DNA from: Alphaproteobacteria bacterium
GTDB lineage: Bacteria; Pseudomonadota; Alphaproteobacteria; SMXP01
Length of the DNA: 38,773 nt
Reading direction: 5' to 3'
Assembly: GCA_021774915.1 (NCBI GenBank)
Contig: JAJFIO010000136.1
Span: 1-38,773, forward strand
The translations under genes were made by a program, and so were the position numbers. Below the pieces are notes generated by a model, which saw only the letters and a list, made by a program, of their open reading frames with translations, did not search any database and was not told where the DNA came from. Below, piece after piece: positions 1 through 8,743 of the stretch. Within the stretch, counting starts at the first letter, position 1. The number at the start of each line of letters is the position of its first letter.

Positions 1-28
1 TCATCAGCAAAAGGTCCGGAGTTAAACG

Positions 29-1243
29 GTGCGCGCAATTTTGGTAGTTCTCGATTCTCTTGGTGTCGGCGCCAGTGATGATGCGGCACGCTTCGGGGAT
101 GAGGGGGCCAATACATTCGGCCATATCCTGTGCGCTTGCGCGGCGGGGAAAGCTGACAAGACGGGTCTGCGAAAAGGCCCGCTCCATATTCCAAATTTAA
201 TGGCTCTTGGGTTGGGACATGCCGCGCAAGAAGCCGCACATGAACCCCTGCCCTTGTCACTACCTGGTAGGGTTACGGCTAAATACGGATTTGCTGCTGA
301 GAAAAGCTGCGGCAAAGACACTCCCAGCGGCCATTGGGAAATGGCGGGCCTGCCGGTAGAGTTTGAATGGCACACATTCCCGAAAACCCGCCCAAGCTTT
401 CCCGATACTCTTACTGAAAGATTGATCGAGAAAGGTCACCTGCCAGGCATAATCGGAAATTGCCATGCATCGGGCACCACGATCATTGAAGAGCTGGGTG
501 CTGAACATATGCTGAGCGGCAAACCTATTTGTTACACGTCAGGTGATTCCGTTCTCCAAATTGCCGCTCACGAAAAAACTTTTGGGCTGGAGCGACTCTA
601 TGAGCTGTGCGCCATCGCGCGGGAAATTGTTGATAATTATAATGTTGGCCGGGTGATCGCCCGGCCTTTCGTCGGCACAGGTCGAGGTGATTTTCAAAGA
701 ACGAACCATCGCAGAGACCTATCGACACCGCCACACGCCCCAACTCTGCTGGACAGATATTGTGAAAGCGGTGGAGAGGTGATCGCGATAGGAAAGATTG
801 ACGATATTTTCGCCCATCGCGGAATCATGAAAACCCTTAAAGCAAATGGAATTGAAGGAACATTCCACTGCCTCATGGATCAGATCAAAACCGCGCCGGA
901 CAACACGCTTATTTTTGCTAATTTTGTTGATTTCGATACCCTGTACGGACACCGCCGGGATGTACCCGGCTACGCAGCCGCATTAGAAACCTTCGATCTG
1001 ATCTTGCCTGAATTCCAAAAACATCTTTGTCCGAATGATATTGCCATATTCACCGCAGATCATGGATGTGATCCCACATGGCCGGGATCCGATCATACCC
1101 GCGAGTTCATTCCCATCCTGGCCTTCGGTGAGAAAGTAACCCCCGGCTCCATCGGTAAACGCGATACCTTCGCCGATATAGGGCAAAGCCTGGCCCAGCA
1201 TTTGAAAATCCCTCCACTACCATTTGGAACGTCTTTTTTGTAA
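29..1243 (+). CDS. deoB: Phosphopentomutase DeoB
   Basis: Interconverts (deoxy)ribose-1-phosphate and (deoxy)ribose-5-phosphate in the cytoplasm, feeding the next gene, DeoC. The 404-residue length matches the E. coli enzyme. The alkaline-phosphatase-superfamily metal sites are visible: an N-terminal LDSLGVGASDDA, the central SCGKDTPSGHWEMAG with the phosphorylated Thr, and the C-terminal FTADHGCDPTWPGSDHTRE with its Asp/His ligands. The start is GTG, with CCGGAG a few bases upstream. It is the first gene in view of a five-gene plus-strand operon; nucleoside phosphorylase genes (deoA/deoD) would be expected further upstream but are outside the window. Recognition is secure; operon membership is inferred from spacing. 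Confidence 0.96.
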   Translation: MRAILVVLDSLGVGASDDAARFGDEGANTFGHILCACAAGKADKTGLRKGPLHIPNLMALGLGHAAQEAAHEPLPLSLPGRVTAKYGFAAEKSCGKDTPSGHWEMAGLPVEFEWHTFPKTRPSFPDTLTERLIEKGHLPGIIGNCHASGTTIIEELGAEHMLSGKPICYTSGDSVLQIAAHEKTFGLERLYELCAIAREIVDNYNVGRVIARPFVGTGRGDFQRTNHRRDLSTPPHAPTLLDRYCESGGEVIAIGKIDDIFAHRGIMKTLKANGIEGTFHCLMDQIKTAPDNTLIFANFVDFDTLYGHRRDVPGYAAALETFDLILPEFQKHLCPNDIAIFTADHGCDPTWPGSDHTREFIPILAFGEKVTPGSIGKRDTFADIGQSLAQHLKIPPLPFGTSFL

Positions 1244-1275
1244 TCTGAATTCAACCTAGGAAACGCTAAAGCCCC

Positions 1276-2283
1276 GTGACCCAGACAAAAGTCACAAACA
1301 TTAAGAGCCTCATCAACCCTGACGGCGTGGCCGATTCGCAGCGCAATCGCGGAACGCCCTTCCATGCCAGCTGGGTGGATGAAATTCGTATCAACCGATC
1401 CGCTGTGGAGCGCCGCGTCTCAACGCTTAATGCGCGCCGGACCGTCAAGAAAGAGTGGCAAGCCGCATGGCTCCTGAAAGCTATTTCCTGCATTGATCTC
1501 ACCACATTGTCGGGCGATGACACGGAAGGTCGCGTGCGTCGTCTGTGCGCCAAAGCGCGGGCTCCGGTGCGCAGCGATCTTCTGCGCGCACTGGGCGCCG
1601 ATCAGCTCGGCCTGACAACGGGCGCGGTCTGCGTTTATCACGCCATGGTACCCACCGCTGTCAATGCGTTGCAGGGAAGTTCTATTCCTGTGGCGGCCGT
1701 TTCCACCGGGTTCCCTGCGGGTCTGTCGCCTTTTGAAACCCGGCTGGCAGAAATCAAAGCCTCCGTAGAGGCGGGCGCCGCAGAAATTGATATTGTCATC
1801 AGCCGCCGACATGTGCTCACCGGTAATTGGCATGCCCTTTATGATGAAGTGCGCGCCTTTCGAGCCGCCTGCGGCAGCGCTCATCTTAAAACTATCCTTG
1901 CAACAGGAGAATTGGGCTCAATCACCAAGGTCGGAAAAGCTTCTCTTGTGTGTATGATGGCAGGCGCTGATTTTATCAAAACTTCCACCGGCATGGAATC
2001 TGTCAATGCGACCTTGCCTGTCTCTCTGGTGATGATGCGCATGATACGCAACTATTATGAACGGACGGGACAAAAAGTGGGATTCAAACCAGCGGGCGGG
2101 ATCAACACGGCCAAAATTGCTCTTCACTATCTCATGATGGTCAAAGAAGAACTGGGCGATGACTGGCTCGGGCCTCATCTTTTTCGTTTCGGCGCCTCGC
2201 GTCTTTTGGGCGATATTGAGAGACAATTAGAGCATTTCGTGACGGGCCGTTATTCAGCGGCAAACCGGCACCCGATGGGTTGA
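1276..2283 (+). CDS. deoC: Deoxyribose-phosphate aldolase DeoC (long form)
   Basis: Class I aldolase splitting 2-deoxyribose-5-phosphate into acetaldehyde and glyceraldehyde-3-phosphate. The Schiff-base lysine sits in DFIKTSTG and the second active-site lysine in VGFKPAGGI; EIDIVISR and LKTILATGELG are also family motifs. At 335 residues it is longer than the E. coli enzyme (about 260) and resembles the longer animal/alphaproteobacterial DERA form with an N-terminal extension of about 70 residues. The start is GTG, 32 bp after deoB, with a rather distant AGGAAA. Its stop overlaps the first possible start of the aldehyde dehydrogenase downstream, which would take the acetaldehyde it makes. Confidence 0.95.
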   Translation: MTQTKVTNIKSLINPDGVADSQRNRGTPFHASWVDEIRINRSAVERRVSTLNARRTVKKEWQAAWLLKAISCIDLTTLSGDDTEGRVRRLCAKARAPVRSDLLRALGADQLGLTTGAVCVYHAMVPTAVNALQGSSIPVAAVSTGFPAGLSPFETRLAEIKASVEAGAAEIDIVISRRHVLTGNWHALYDEVRAFRAACGSAHLKTILATGELGSITKVGKASLVCMMAGADFIKTSTGMESVNATLPVSLVMMRMIRNYYERTGQKVGFKPAGGINTAKIALHYLMMVKEELGDDWLGPHLFRFGASRLLGDIERQLEHFVTGRYSAANRHPMG

Positions 2284-4679
2284 AAAAACTGATGACACAC
2301 GTGGCAGAAATTTATCAGAAGATGTCCTACGGACCTGCACCTGAGCAGGCCGATTATGTGCTGGACTGGCTGGCCCAACACGGGGAAGGTTTTGGGTTTT
2401 TTATCGGCGGGAAATGGGTCAAGCCCCTCAAACCAGCCCAGACCTTGGACAGTTTCAATCCGGCCACTGGAGAAAAGCTGGCCGCGATTTCCATAGCCGG
2501 CCTTGATGATGTCGATGCCGCGGTAACCGCCGCCGGGCAAGCCTACGCAACATGGTCGCGCGCACCGGGGCACGAACGGGCCCGCGTTCTTTATGCCTTG
2601 GCGCGACTCATCCAAAAAAACAGCCGGTTTTTAGCCGTGCTCGAAACCCTCGATAACGGCAAACCGATCCGAGAGACACGTGACATTGATGTGCCTTTGG
2701 CCGCACGTCATTTTTATCACCATGCCGGATGGGCGCAATTGCTGGCTGAAGAATTTCCCAAGCATCAATCGCTAGGCGTTGTCGGCCAAGTCATCCCCTG
2801 GAATTTTCCGTTCCTCATGCTGGCCTGGAAAATAGCGCCCGCCATTGCCGCAGGAAATTGCGTGGTGTTGAAGCCTGCCGAATACACCAGCCTCACGGCA
2901 CTTTATTTTGCCGAATTGGCCCATGAGGCGGGCGTCCCGCCTGGGGTCATCAACATCATCACCGGCGCTGGGCAAACCGGGGCCTGGCTGACCGAGCACG
3001 ACGACGTGGCCAAGGTGGCCTTTACCGGCTCCACGGAAGTCGGTCGCATCATTCGTGAAAAGACGGCGGGGTCGGGCAAAAAACTCACCCTTGAACTGGG
3101 CGGTAAATCGCCCTTCATCATTTTTGAAGATGCGGATCTCGACAGCGCCGTCGAAGGCCTGGTCGACGCCATCTGGTTTAATCAGGGCGAGGTGTGCTGT
3201 GCAGGTTCACGCCTGCTGGTGGAAGAAAGCATTGCCGACCGGCTGGTGAAAAAGATCAAAGCGCGGCTTGAAAAATTCCGGCTTGGCGATCCTCTGGATA
3301 AAGCCATCGATATGGGCGCCATCGTGGATCCGGTTCAGCTTGAGAGCATCCGGAACCTCGTGAGCATGAGCGCGAGGGAAGGCGCTGAAATCTGGCAACC
3401 CAGCATCCCCTGCCCGGACACGGGTTCATTTTATCTGCCAACTCTCATTACTAATGTCGCCCCCAGCAACACAGCGGTTACGCAAGAAATTTTCGGCCCC
3501 GTCCTCACCATTATGTCCTTCAGGACGCTGCAAGAAGCCGCCTTGCTGGCCAATAATACACGCTACGGTTTGGCCGCCTCTGTCTGGTCGGAAAATATCA
3601 ACCGTGCCTTGGAAGTGGCCGGACAAATTAAAGCGGGCGTTGTTTGGGTCAACACCACCAACCAGTTTGATGCCGCATGCGGCTTTGGCGGCTACCGGGA
3701 ATCAGGCTTTGGGCGTGAGGGTGGACGCGAGGGGATGTTCGAATATTTGAAACTGAAAGATGAATGGTTGCCCGAAGGTAAGGCAGTCCTTCCCACACCA
3801 ACACCTTCCCCCGCATCGGAAAATTCAGTGCGCGGCATTGATCGCACGCACAAGCATTATATCGGCGGCAAACAAACGCGCGCCGATGGTGGCAACACGA
3901 GTTTGGTAACAACCCAGGAAGGCCGTGAGGCTGAGCGCGTCAGCAAAGGCAACCGCAAGGATATACGCGATGCCGTCGAGGCCGCGTTTAATGCCGCCTT
4001 CTGGGCATCAACAACCGCCCACACCCGCGCGCAAATTCTCTATTACATGGCGGAGAATTTAAACATTCGGGCGGGCGAATTTCAAAATTGGCTAAAAGAC
4101 CTCACGGGCGCTTCACCCAAAATGGCGAAAAAAGAAGTGGGCTGCGCGATCTCCCGGCTTTTCAGCGCCGCCGCCTGGGCCGACAAATATGATGGTCTGG
4201 TGCACGCCCCGCCGATTAGGAATATATCATTGGCTGTCAATGAACCTCTGGGCGTCTTAGGGATTGTCTGCCCGGACAGCTTTGCGTTCCTCTCTTTCAT
4301 TTCCCTGCTTGCCCCCGCCATGGCCATGGGTAATCGGAGCGTGATTGTGCCCTCTCAGCGCTATCCCCTTCTCGCCACAGATTTTTATCAGATTCTCGAA
4401 ACGTCGGACGTTCCCGGCGGGGTCGTCAATATTGTCACCGGAGACCGGGATGAATTGGCCTGCGTGCTCGCGGGGCACGCCCAAGTGGATGGGCTTTGGT
4501 ATCACGGGTCGGCTGAGGGAAGTCGTGCGGTTGAACAATTATCCACTTCAAATTTAAAGCGTACGTGGGTCAATGATGGCAAGGCCCGCGATTGGATGGA
4601 CCCGGCAAAAGGCGAAGGACGCCAGTTCCTCCGCGAAGCAACCCAAGTTAAAAATATCTGGTTGCCGTATCAGGATTAA
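2280..4679 (+). CDS. Double-domain aldehyde dehydrogenase, ALDH16 type
   Basis: The protein has 799 residues in two ALDH-fold halves. The first half (about 1-500) is a complete dehydrogenase: NAD-site VIPWNFP and FTGSTEVG, general-base Glu in LELGGKSP, and catalytic Cys in NQGEVCCAGSR. The second half (about 520-799) keeps ALDH-like segments (LGVLGIVCPDSFAF, VPGGVVNIVTG) but has no LELGG motif and no catalytic Cys, so it is probably structural. This is the layout of the ALDH16 family. In this operon the likely substrate is acetaldehyde from DeoC, giving acetate, which is inferred. The start is either TTG 2280, overlapping the deoC stop, or the in-frame ATG 2292; the sequence does not decide. 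Confidence 0.9.
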   Translation: MKKLMTHVAEIYQKMSYGPAPEQADYVLDWLAQHGEGFGFFIGGKWVKPLKPAQTLDSFNPATGEKLAAISIAGLDDVDAAVTAAGQAYATWSRAPGHERARVLYALARLIQKNSRFLAVLETLDNGKPIRETRDIDVPLAARHFYHHAGWAQLLAEEFPKHQSLGVVGQVIPWNFPFLMLAWKIAPAIAAGNCVVLKPAEYTSLTALYFAELAHEAGVPPGVINIITGAGQTGAWLTEHDDVAKVAFTGSTEVGRIIREKTAGSGKKLTLELGGKSPFIIFEDADLDSAVEGLVDAIWFNQGEVCCAGSRLLVEESIADRLVKKIKARLEKFRLGDPLDKAIDMGAIVDPVQLESIRNLVSMSAREGAEIWQPSIPCPDTGSFYLPTLITNVAPSNTAVTQEIFGPVLTIMSFRTLQEAALLANNTRYGLAASVWSENINRALEVAGQIKAGVVWVNTTNQFDAACGFGGYRESGFGREGGREGMFEYLKLKDEWLPEGKAVLPTPTPSPASENSVRGIDRTHKHYIGGKQTRADGGNTSLVTTQEGREAERVSKGNRKDIRDAVEAAFNAAFWASTTAHTRAQILYYMAENLNIRAGEFQNWLKDLTGASPKMAKKEVGCAISRLFSAAAWADKYDGLVHAPPIRNISLAVNEPLGVLGIVCPDSFAFLSFISLLAPAMAMGNRSVIVPSQRYPLLATDFYQILETSDVPGGVVNIVTGDRDELACVLAGHAQVDGLWYHGSAEGSRAVEQLSTSNLKRTWVNDGKARDWMDPAKGEGRQFLREATQVKNIWLPYQD

Positions 4680-4697
4680 AATGGGGGGAATGATTCT

Positions 4698-5930
4698 TTG
4701 AGGATTGAATATTTTGGCGTCGCGGCGCTTTTATTGATCGCTTTCCTGTTTTCAGAAAACAAGCGCTCGATAAACATCAGAATCGTCGCAAGTGCCTTTG
4801 CCTTGCAGGCTGGCATTGCGTTTTTTGTCTTGCGCACATCCCTCGGCAAACAAGTCCTGACCACGGTCGCCATGGGTGTTCAGGCTATTATGAATCACGC
4901 CAATACGGGGATTGAATTTCTATTTGGAGATTTAAGCGGCCAAAGTCTCGGGTTTATTTTCGCCATCAAAGTCTTGCCCGTCATTATCTTCGTTTCGTCT
5001 CTCATGGCGACTCTCTATTATTTGCGCATCATGCAATATGTGGTGCTTTTTTTTGGAGGCGCCTTACAAAAAATCATTGGAACAAGCCGGGTTGAATCGC
5101 TTTGTGCGGCGGCTAATATTTTTGTCGGACCGATCGAAGCCCCGCTCGTTGTGCGCCCCTATCTGGATGAACTCAACCGGGCGCAGATGTTCACCGTTAT
5201 GGCGGTCGGGCTTTCCTCCGTTGCCGGCGCCATCATGTTGGGCTATGCTAGCATTGGTATCCGTCTGGATTATCTTGTCGCCGCCGCTTTCATGTCCGCC
5301 CCGGGCGGCCTGCTTATGGCGAAAATGATTATCCCGGAAACAAAAGAAGAGTTCAAAAAATCCCAGAGCATGGATGCCCTGAACGTCAGCTCGTTCGATG
5401 CAGAGCACAGGCCTGTAAACGTAATCGAAGCGGCGGCCGATGGCGCTATCTCCGGTGTGATACTAGCCGCCAACATCGGCGGCATGTTAATCGCTTTTGT
5501 CGCCCTTATCTCTTTGCTGAACGGCTTGTTTTCATTTTTGGGAGGCTTTGTCGGCCTGCCTGAGCTTACCTTGGATTATATTCTCGGTCTCATTTTCTCT
5601 CCACTGATGCTGCTTTTAGGGATCCCCTGGGACGAAGCCATCGCTGCAGGAAACCTGGTGGGGCAGAAAACCATCCTCAATGAATTTATCGCTTTTGTGA
5701 ATTTAGCGGCCATCAAAGATACTTTGAGTGAACACACACAAGCCGTGCTCACCTTTGCCCTGTGCGGCTTTGCCAATCTGAATGCCCTTGCCATTGTTTT
5801 TGGGGGCCTTGGCGCGATGATTCCTGCACGCAAGTCTGAAATTGCACAGCTCGGCATGAAAGCCGTTCTTGCGGCTGGACTATCGAATTTAATGAGTGCC
5901 GCGCTGGCGGGTTTATGGCTAGCGGTATGA
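4698..5930 (+). CDS. Concentrative nucleoside transporter (CNT/NupC family)
   Basis: Inner-membrane, ion-coupled nucleoside importer of 410 residues, with about eight or more hydrophobic segments. The family's hairpin/substrate motifs are present: AANIFVGPIEAPLVVRPY, GIPWDEAIAAGNLVGQKTILNEF and ALCGFANLNALAIV. The start is TTG, with GGGGGAA eight bases upstream; an ATG at 4690 is out of frame. It lies 18 bp after the aldehyde dehydrogenase and 35 bp before amn. Oddly, the usual GQTEAPL motif reads GPIEAPL, replacing two residues known in Vibrio CNT to contact the base, so specificity may be altered. Family assignment is firm; the substrate is inferred. Confidence 0.92.
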   Translation: MRIEYFGVAALLLIAFLFSENKRSINIRIVASAFALQAGIAFFVLRTSLGKQVLTTVAMGVQAIMNHANTGIEFLFGDLSGQSLGFIFAIKVLPVIIFVSSLMATLYYLRIMQYVVLFFGGALQKIIGTSRVESLCAAANIFVGPIEAPLVVRPYLDELNRAQMFTVMAVGLSSVAGAIMLGYASIGIRLDYLVAAAFMSAPGGLLMAKMIIPETKEEFKKSQSMDALNVSSFDAEHRPVNVIEAAADGAISGVILAANIGGMLIAFVALISLLNGLFSFLGGFVGLPELTLDYILGLIFSPLMLLLGIPWDEAIAAGNLVGQKTILNEFIAFVNLAAIKDTLSEHTQAVLTFALCGFANLNALAIVFGGLGAMIPARKSEIAQLGMKAVLAAGLSNLMSAALAGLWLAV

Positions 5931-5965
5931 TAGACTTAACCACAATGTATGCATGAGAGGGTTCA

Positions 5966-7450
5966 TTGAAAAAATCGACCGCCGTTGAAACAGATTTGAG
6001 CTGTGTCCCGGCCACAGAATTACAGCCGTGCGCCAGCGCACAAAGCGCTTTTGATCGCATCGCGTTGCTCTATAAACAAGAACTAGCGGCGATGAAAACA
6101 CGCTTTAAATCCTATGCTAGCGATAAGCTCCAACCGGGAAACGAAATGCCGGTTTACCCTTATCTTTGTGCAGATATAAAAGCAGAAGCGGCTTCCGCCC
6201 TCCCCTCCAGCAGCCTGGCTTTTGGCAAAATATCTTCGCCCGGCCTCTATGGAACCACACTCACCGCTCCGCGTCTTCTTGAAGATTATCTCATCGAACA
6301 GATGGACCTGCTGATTAAAAACTATAATGCAAAATTATATGTCGGCCGAAGCCGCGTCACGATCCCGCTTTCCTTTGCATTGGAACGCGCAGAATCACAG
6401 CTCTCAAACGATCAAAGACGGCAGCTTCAGCAATATTTTAAAATGCCGAATCTGGCGGCGACAAATGATCATCTTGTTGATAAGTTCCACACGGACAATC
6501 CGGGAGAGCCCTCGCCCCTTTCTCTCTTTACCGCTGAACGGATTGATTATTCCCTCCACCGTCTGCGTCACTACACGGCAACCGAACCTTCCTATTTTCA
6601 ACGCTTTGTTATTTTTACGAATTACCAAAGATATGTGGATGAGTTTCTTGCCTTTGGCAAAAAGGAGATTCAGGCGGGCAATTACGATATATTCGTTGAA
6701 CCTGGAAACAGGGTGACCAAAAAGACTCAAGCCCCCTCCATCGGGGTTTTAGCAAAAATGCCGCAAATGCCTGCTTATCATCTGGTCCGGGAAGACAAAA
6801 CGGGCATTACATTAGTCAATATCGGCGTGGGGCCGTCAAATGCCAAAACCGCAACAGATCATATCGCCGTTTTGCGCCCCCATGTCTGGCTGATGGTTGG
6901 GCATTGCGGCGGCCTGCGTAGCTCTCAGCGTCTAGGCGATTATGTCCTCGCCCATGCCTACTTGCGCGATGATCATGTCCTGGACCGGGCCTTGCCCGTC
7001 GAAATCCCGCTGCCGACCATTGCCGAAGTACAATTAGCGCTGGCGCACGCGGTGAGGGAAGTGACGGACCTGGAAGGCTCTGTTATCAAATATCGTTTGC
7101 GCACCGGTACCATTGTCACCACGGATGACCGCAATTGGGAGCTGCGCTACGACGAACTGGCTCTGCGGTTCGACCAATCGCGCGCCATTGGCATTGATAT
7201 GGAATCGGCCACTATTGCCGCAAACGGCTATCGGTTCCGAGTTCCCTATGGGACGCTGCTCTGCGTCTCCGATCGCCCTTTGCACGGTGAGATCAAACTC
7301 CCCGGCATGGCCGATGCGTTTTACGAGGAAAGCGTGAGCCAGCACTTTCAGATCGGGATTAGGGCCCTTGAGCTTTTGCGTGATGAAGCCCTGGCGGGAA
7401 CCCTTCACTCACGTAAATTGCGCAGCTTCAATGAACCGGCCTTCCGATAA
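5966..7450 (+). CDS. amn: AMP nucleosidase
   Basis: Hydrolyses AMP to adenine and ribose-5-phosphate. The 494-residue length is close to E. coli Amn (484). It has the Amn-specific N-terminal domain (about 1-270) followed by a nucleoside-phosphorylase-fold domain with LMVGHCGGLR, LGDYVLAHAYLRDDHVLD and the GIDMESATIAANG segment carrying the ribose-binding Met-Glu. The start is TTG with GAGAGGG just upstream. It is the last gene of the deo-type operon and ends 20 bp from the convergent LOG gene. The adenine produced is the substrate of the adenine deaminase encoded nearby on the opposite strand. Confidence 0.95.
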   Translation: MKKSTAVETDLSCVPATELQPCASAQSAFDRIALLYKQELAAMKTRFKSYASDKLQPGNEMPVYPYLCADIKAEAASALPSSSLAFGKISSPGLYGTTLTAPRLLEDYLIEQMDLLIKNYNAKLYVGRSRVTIPLSFALERAESQLSNDQRRQLQQYFKMPNLAATNDHLVDKFHTDNPGEPSPLSLFTAERIDYSLHRLRHYTATEPSYFQRFVIFTNYQRYVDEFLAFGKKEIQAGNYDIFVEPGNRVTKKTQAPSIGVLAKMPQMPAYHLVREDKTGITLVNIGVGPSNAKTATDHIAVLRPHVWLMVGHCGGLRSSQRLGDYVLAHAYLRDDHVLDRALPVEIPLPTIAEVQLALAHAVREVTDLEGSVIKYRLRTGTIVTTDDRNWELRYDELALRFDQSRAIGIDMESATIAANGYRFRVPYGTLLCVSDRPLHGEIKLPGMADAFYEESVSQHFQIGIRALELLRDEALAGTLHSRKLRSFNEPAFR

Positions 7451-7470
7451 TTTCTATGTAGAGCGGCCGT

Positions 7471-8049
7471 TTACAGGGTATCTTGAGTGATCCACTTTGC
7501 CGTTCGCGGCGGCACATATGTCTCGAAAGCGCTGAGAAGAACCTCAGGGTCCTGCTCAACAATCAACATGTCACGGTGCATGGGACGCAAAAACTTTTCA
7601 TCGCGCACCATGTTGAGAAACTCAACGAGCTTGTCGTAAAAACCTTCCACATTCAGAAGCGCACATGGTTTTGGATGCACACCCAATTGCGCCCATGTCC
7701 ACACTTCGAATATTTCTTCCAGCGTTCCGATCCCTCCGGGCAAGGCAACAAATGCGTCCGAAAGCGACGCCATAAGTGCCTTGCGTTCATGCATGGTCCC
7801 AACAATCCTGAGATCGCTCAGCGTCGCGTGCGCAACCTCAACATCAGCTAAAGCTTTAGGGATCACGCCAATCACCTCGCCGCCTGCCGTAATGGCCGCA
7901 TCCGCCACCGCCCCCATCAGACCTATCGAGGCGCCTCCGTAAACCACGCCGATATTTTTTTCAGCCAGCAATGTACCGAAGCGACCCGCGATCTCAAGGT
8001 AAGATCCGTTGCGGCCATCGCTTGACCCACAAAAAACACAAATCCTCAT
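7471..8049 (-). CDS. LOG-family nucleoside 5'-monophosphate phosphoribohydrolase
   Basis: Lysine-decarboxylase-like LOG fold. Members cleave the N-glycosidic bond of cytokinin nucleotides or AMP, giving free base and ribose-5-phosphate. Seen here are MRICVFCGSSDG at the N-terminus, VYGGASIGLMG, the Arg of MHERKALM and the signature PGGIGTLEE. The ORF runs back to 8160, but the family begins at MRICVFCGSS, so ATG 8049 (with AGG upstream) is chosen; ATG 8061 is possible. That gives about 192 residues, usual for LOG. It sits 28 bp after the TrpF-like gene in an apparent ade-trpF-like-LOG operon and is convergent with amn, an unrelated enzyme with the same type of reaction. The natural substrate cannot be told from sequence. 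Confidence 0.88.
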   Translation of the reverse strand: MRICVFCGSSDGRNGSYLEIAGRFGTLLAEKNIGVVYGGASIGLMGAVADAAITAGGEVIGVIPKALADVEVAHATLSDLRIVGTMHERKALMASLSDAFVALPGGIGTLEEIFEVWTWAQLGVHPKPCALLNVEGFYDKLVEFLNMVRDEKFLRPMHRDMLIVEQDPEVLLSAFETYVPPRTAKWITQDTL

Positions 8050-8077
8050 AGATTGCCTCATATCAATAGGGGAGATC

Positions 8078-8728
8078 TTAAAAGCGCCCGACCGTATCGC
8101 AAAAACGAATAAGTTTTTGTTGATCCAAATGTCCTGCTGTCCGCAAGCCGGAGCACACATCTACCCCGAACGGGCGAATGATGTCTATCGCTTCATCAAC
8201 ATTATCAGGTGTTAAACCGCCCGCCAGATAGACCGGGCAGTCCACCGCCTCAACGATCTGCCGACTGATCTGCCAATCATGTGTGCGGCCGGTGCCGCCA
8301 AGTTGCTTGACGGCCAGTCCTGGATTGCCTGAATCAAGCAAGATGGCATCGGCAGTGCCTGCACAGTGGCGCGCTTCGTCAATCGAATGCTCATGCATCA
8401 CATGGATCACCTGAACAATTTTGACATTGGGGAGACTTTGTCTAATTTTCTCATGGGCACCTTGCTCGACAGCATCAACAAGCTGCACGGTGTTCGTCCC
8501 GCACGCCTTGATGTGCTGAATAATATCATCAGCTTCTCTCCTGCAAGTCAGCAGGAAAGTTCCAACACCAGGGGGGCAATGTGATGCGATCTGACTGATC
8601 CGCGCATCATCAATTGCACCAGGACCACTTGGCATCTCGGAGACCAGCCCTAAGGCTGTCACACCAGCGGCAACGGCTATCGATGCTTCTTCCGGGGAAG
8701 ATATGCAGCAAACTTTTATGCGCACCAT
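8078..8728 (-). CDS. Phosphoribosylanthranilate isomerase (TrpF)-like protein
   Basis: A (beta/alpha)8 barrel of 216 residues. N-terminal MVRIKVCCIS keeps the catalytic Cys at position 7. ILLDSG keeps the catalytic Asp, GGTGRTHDW the following loop, and VYLAGGLTPDNVDEAI plus GVDVCSGL the phosphate-binding end. Some normally conserved features have changed: KICG is KVCC, the loop usually containing the K/R-rich FxPxSxR is SEMPSGPG, and QLHG is QLVD. No trp genes are nearby; it lies 15 bp after adenine deaminase and before LOG. It could be the genome's only TrpF, but its place and altered loops suggest Amadori-type chemistry on another N-phosphoribosyl amine. That is inference. Confidence 0.8.
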   Translation of the reverse strand: MVRIKVCCISSPEEASIAVAAGVTALGLVSEMPSGPGAIDDARISQIASHCPPGVGTFLLTCRREADDIIQHIKACGTNTVQLVDAVEQGAHEKIRQSLPNVKIVQVIHVMHEHSIDEARHCAGTADAILLDSGNPGLAVKQLGGTGRTHDWQISRQIVEAVDCPVYLAGGLTPDNVDEAIDIIRPFGVDVCSGLRTAGHLDQQKLIRFCDTVGRF

Positions 8729-8743
8729 GGGTGGCGAGTCCCT

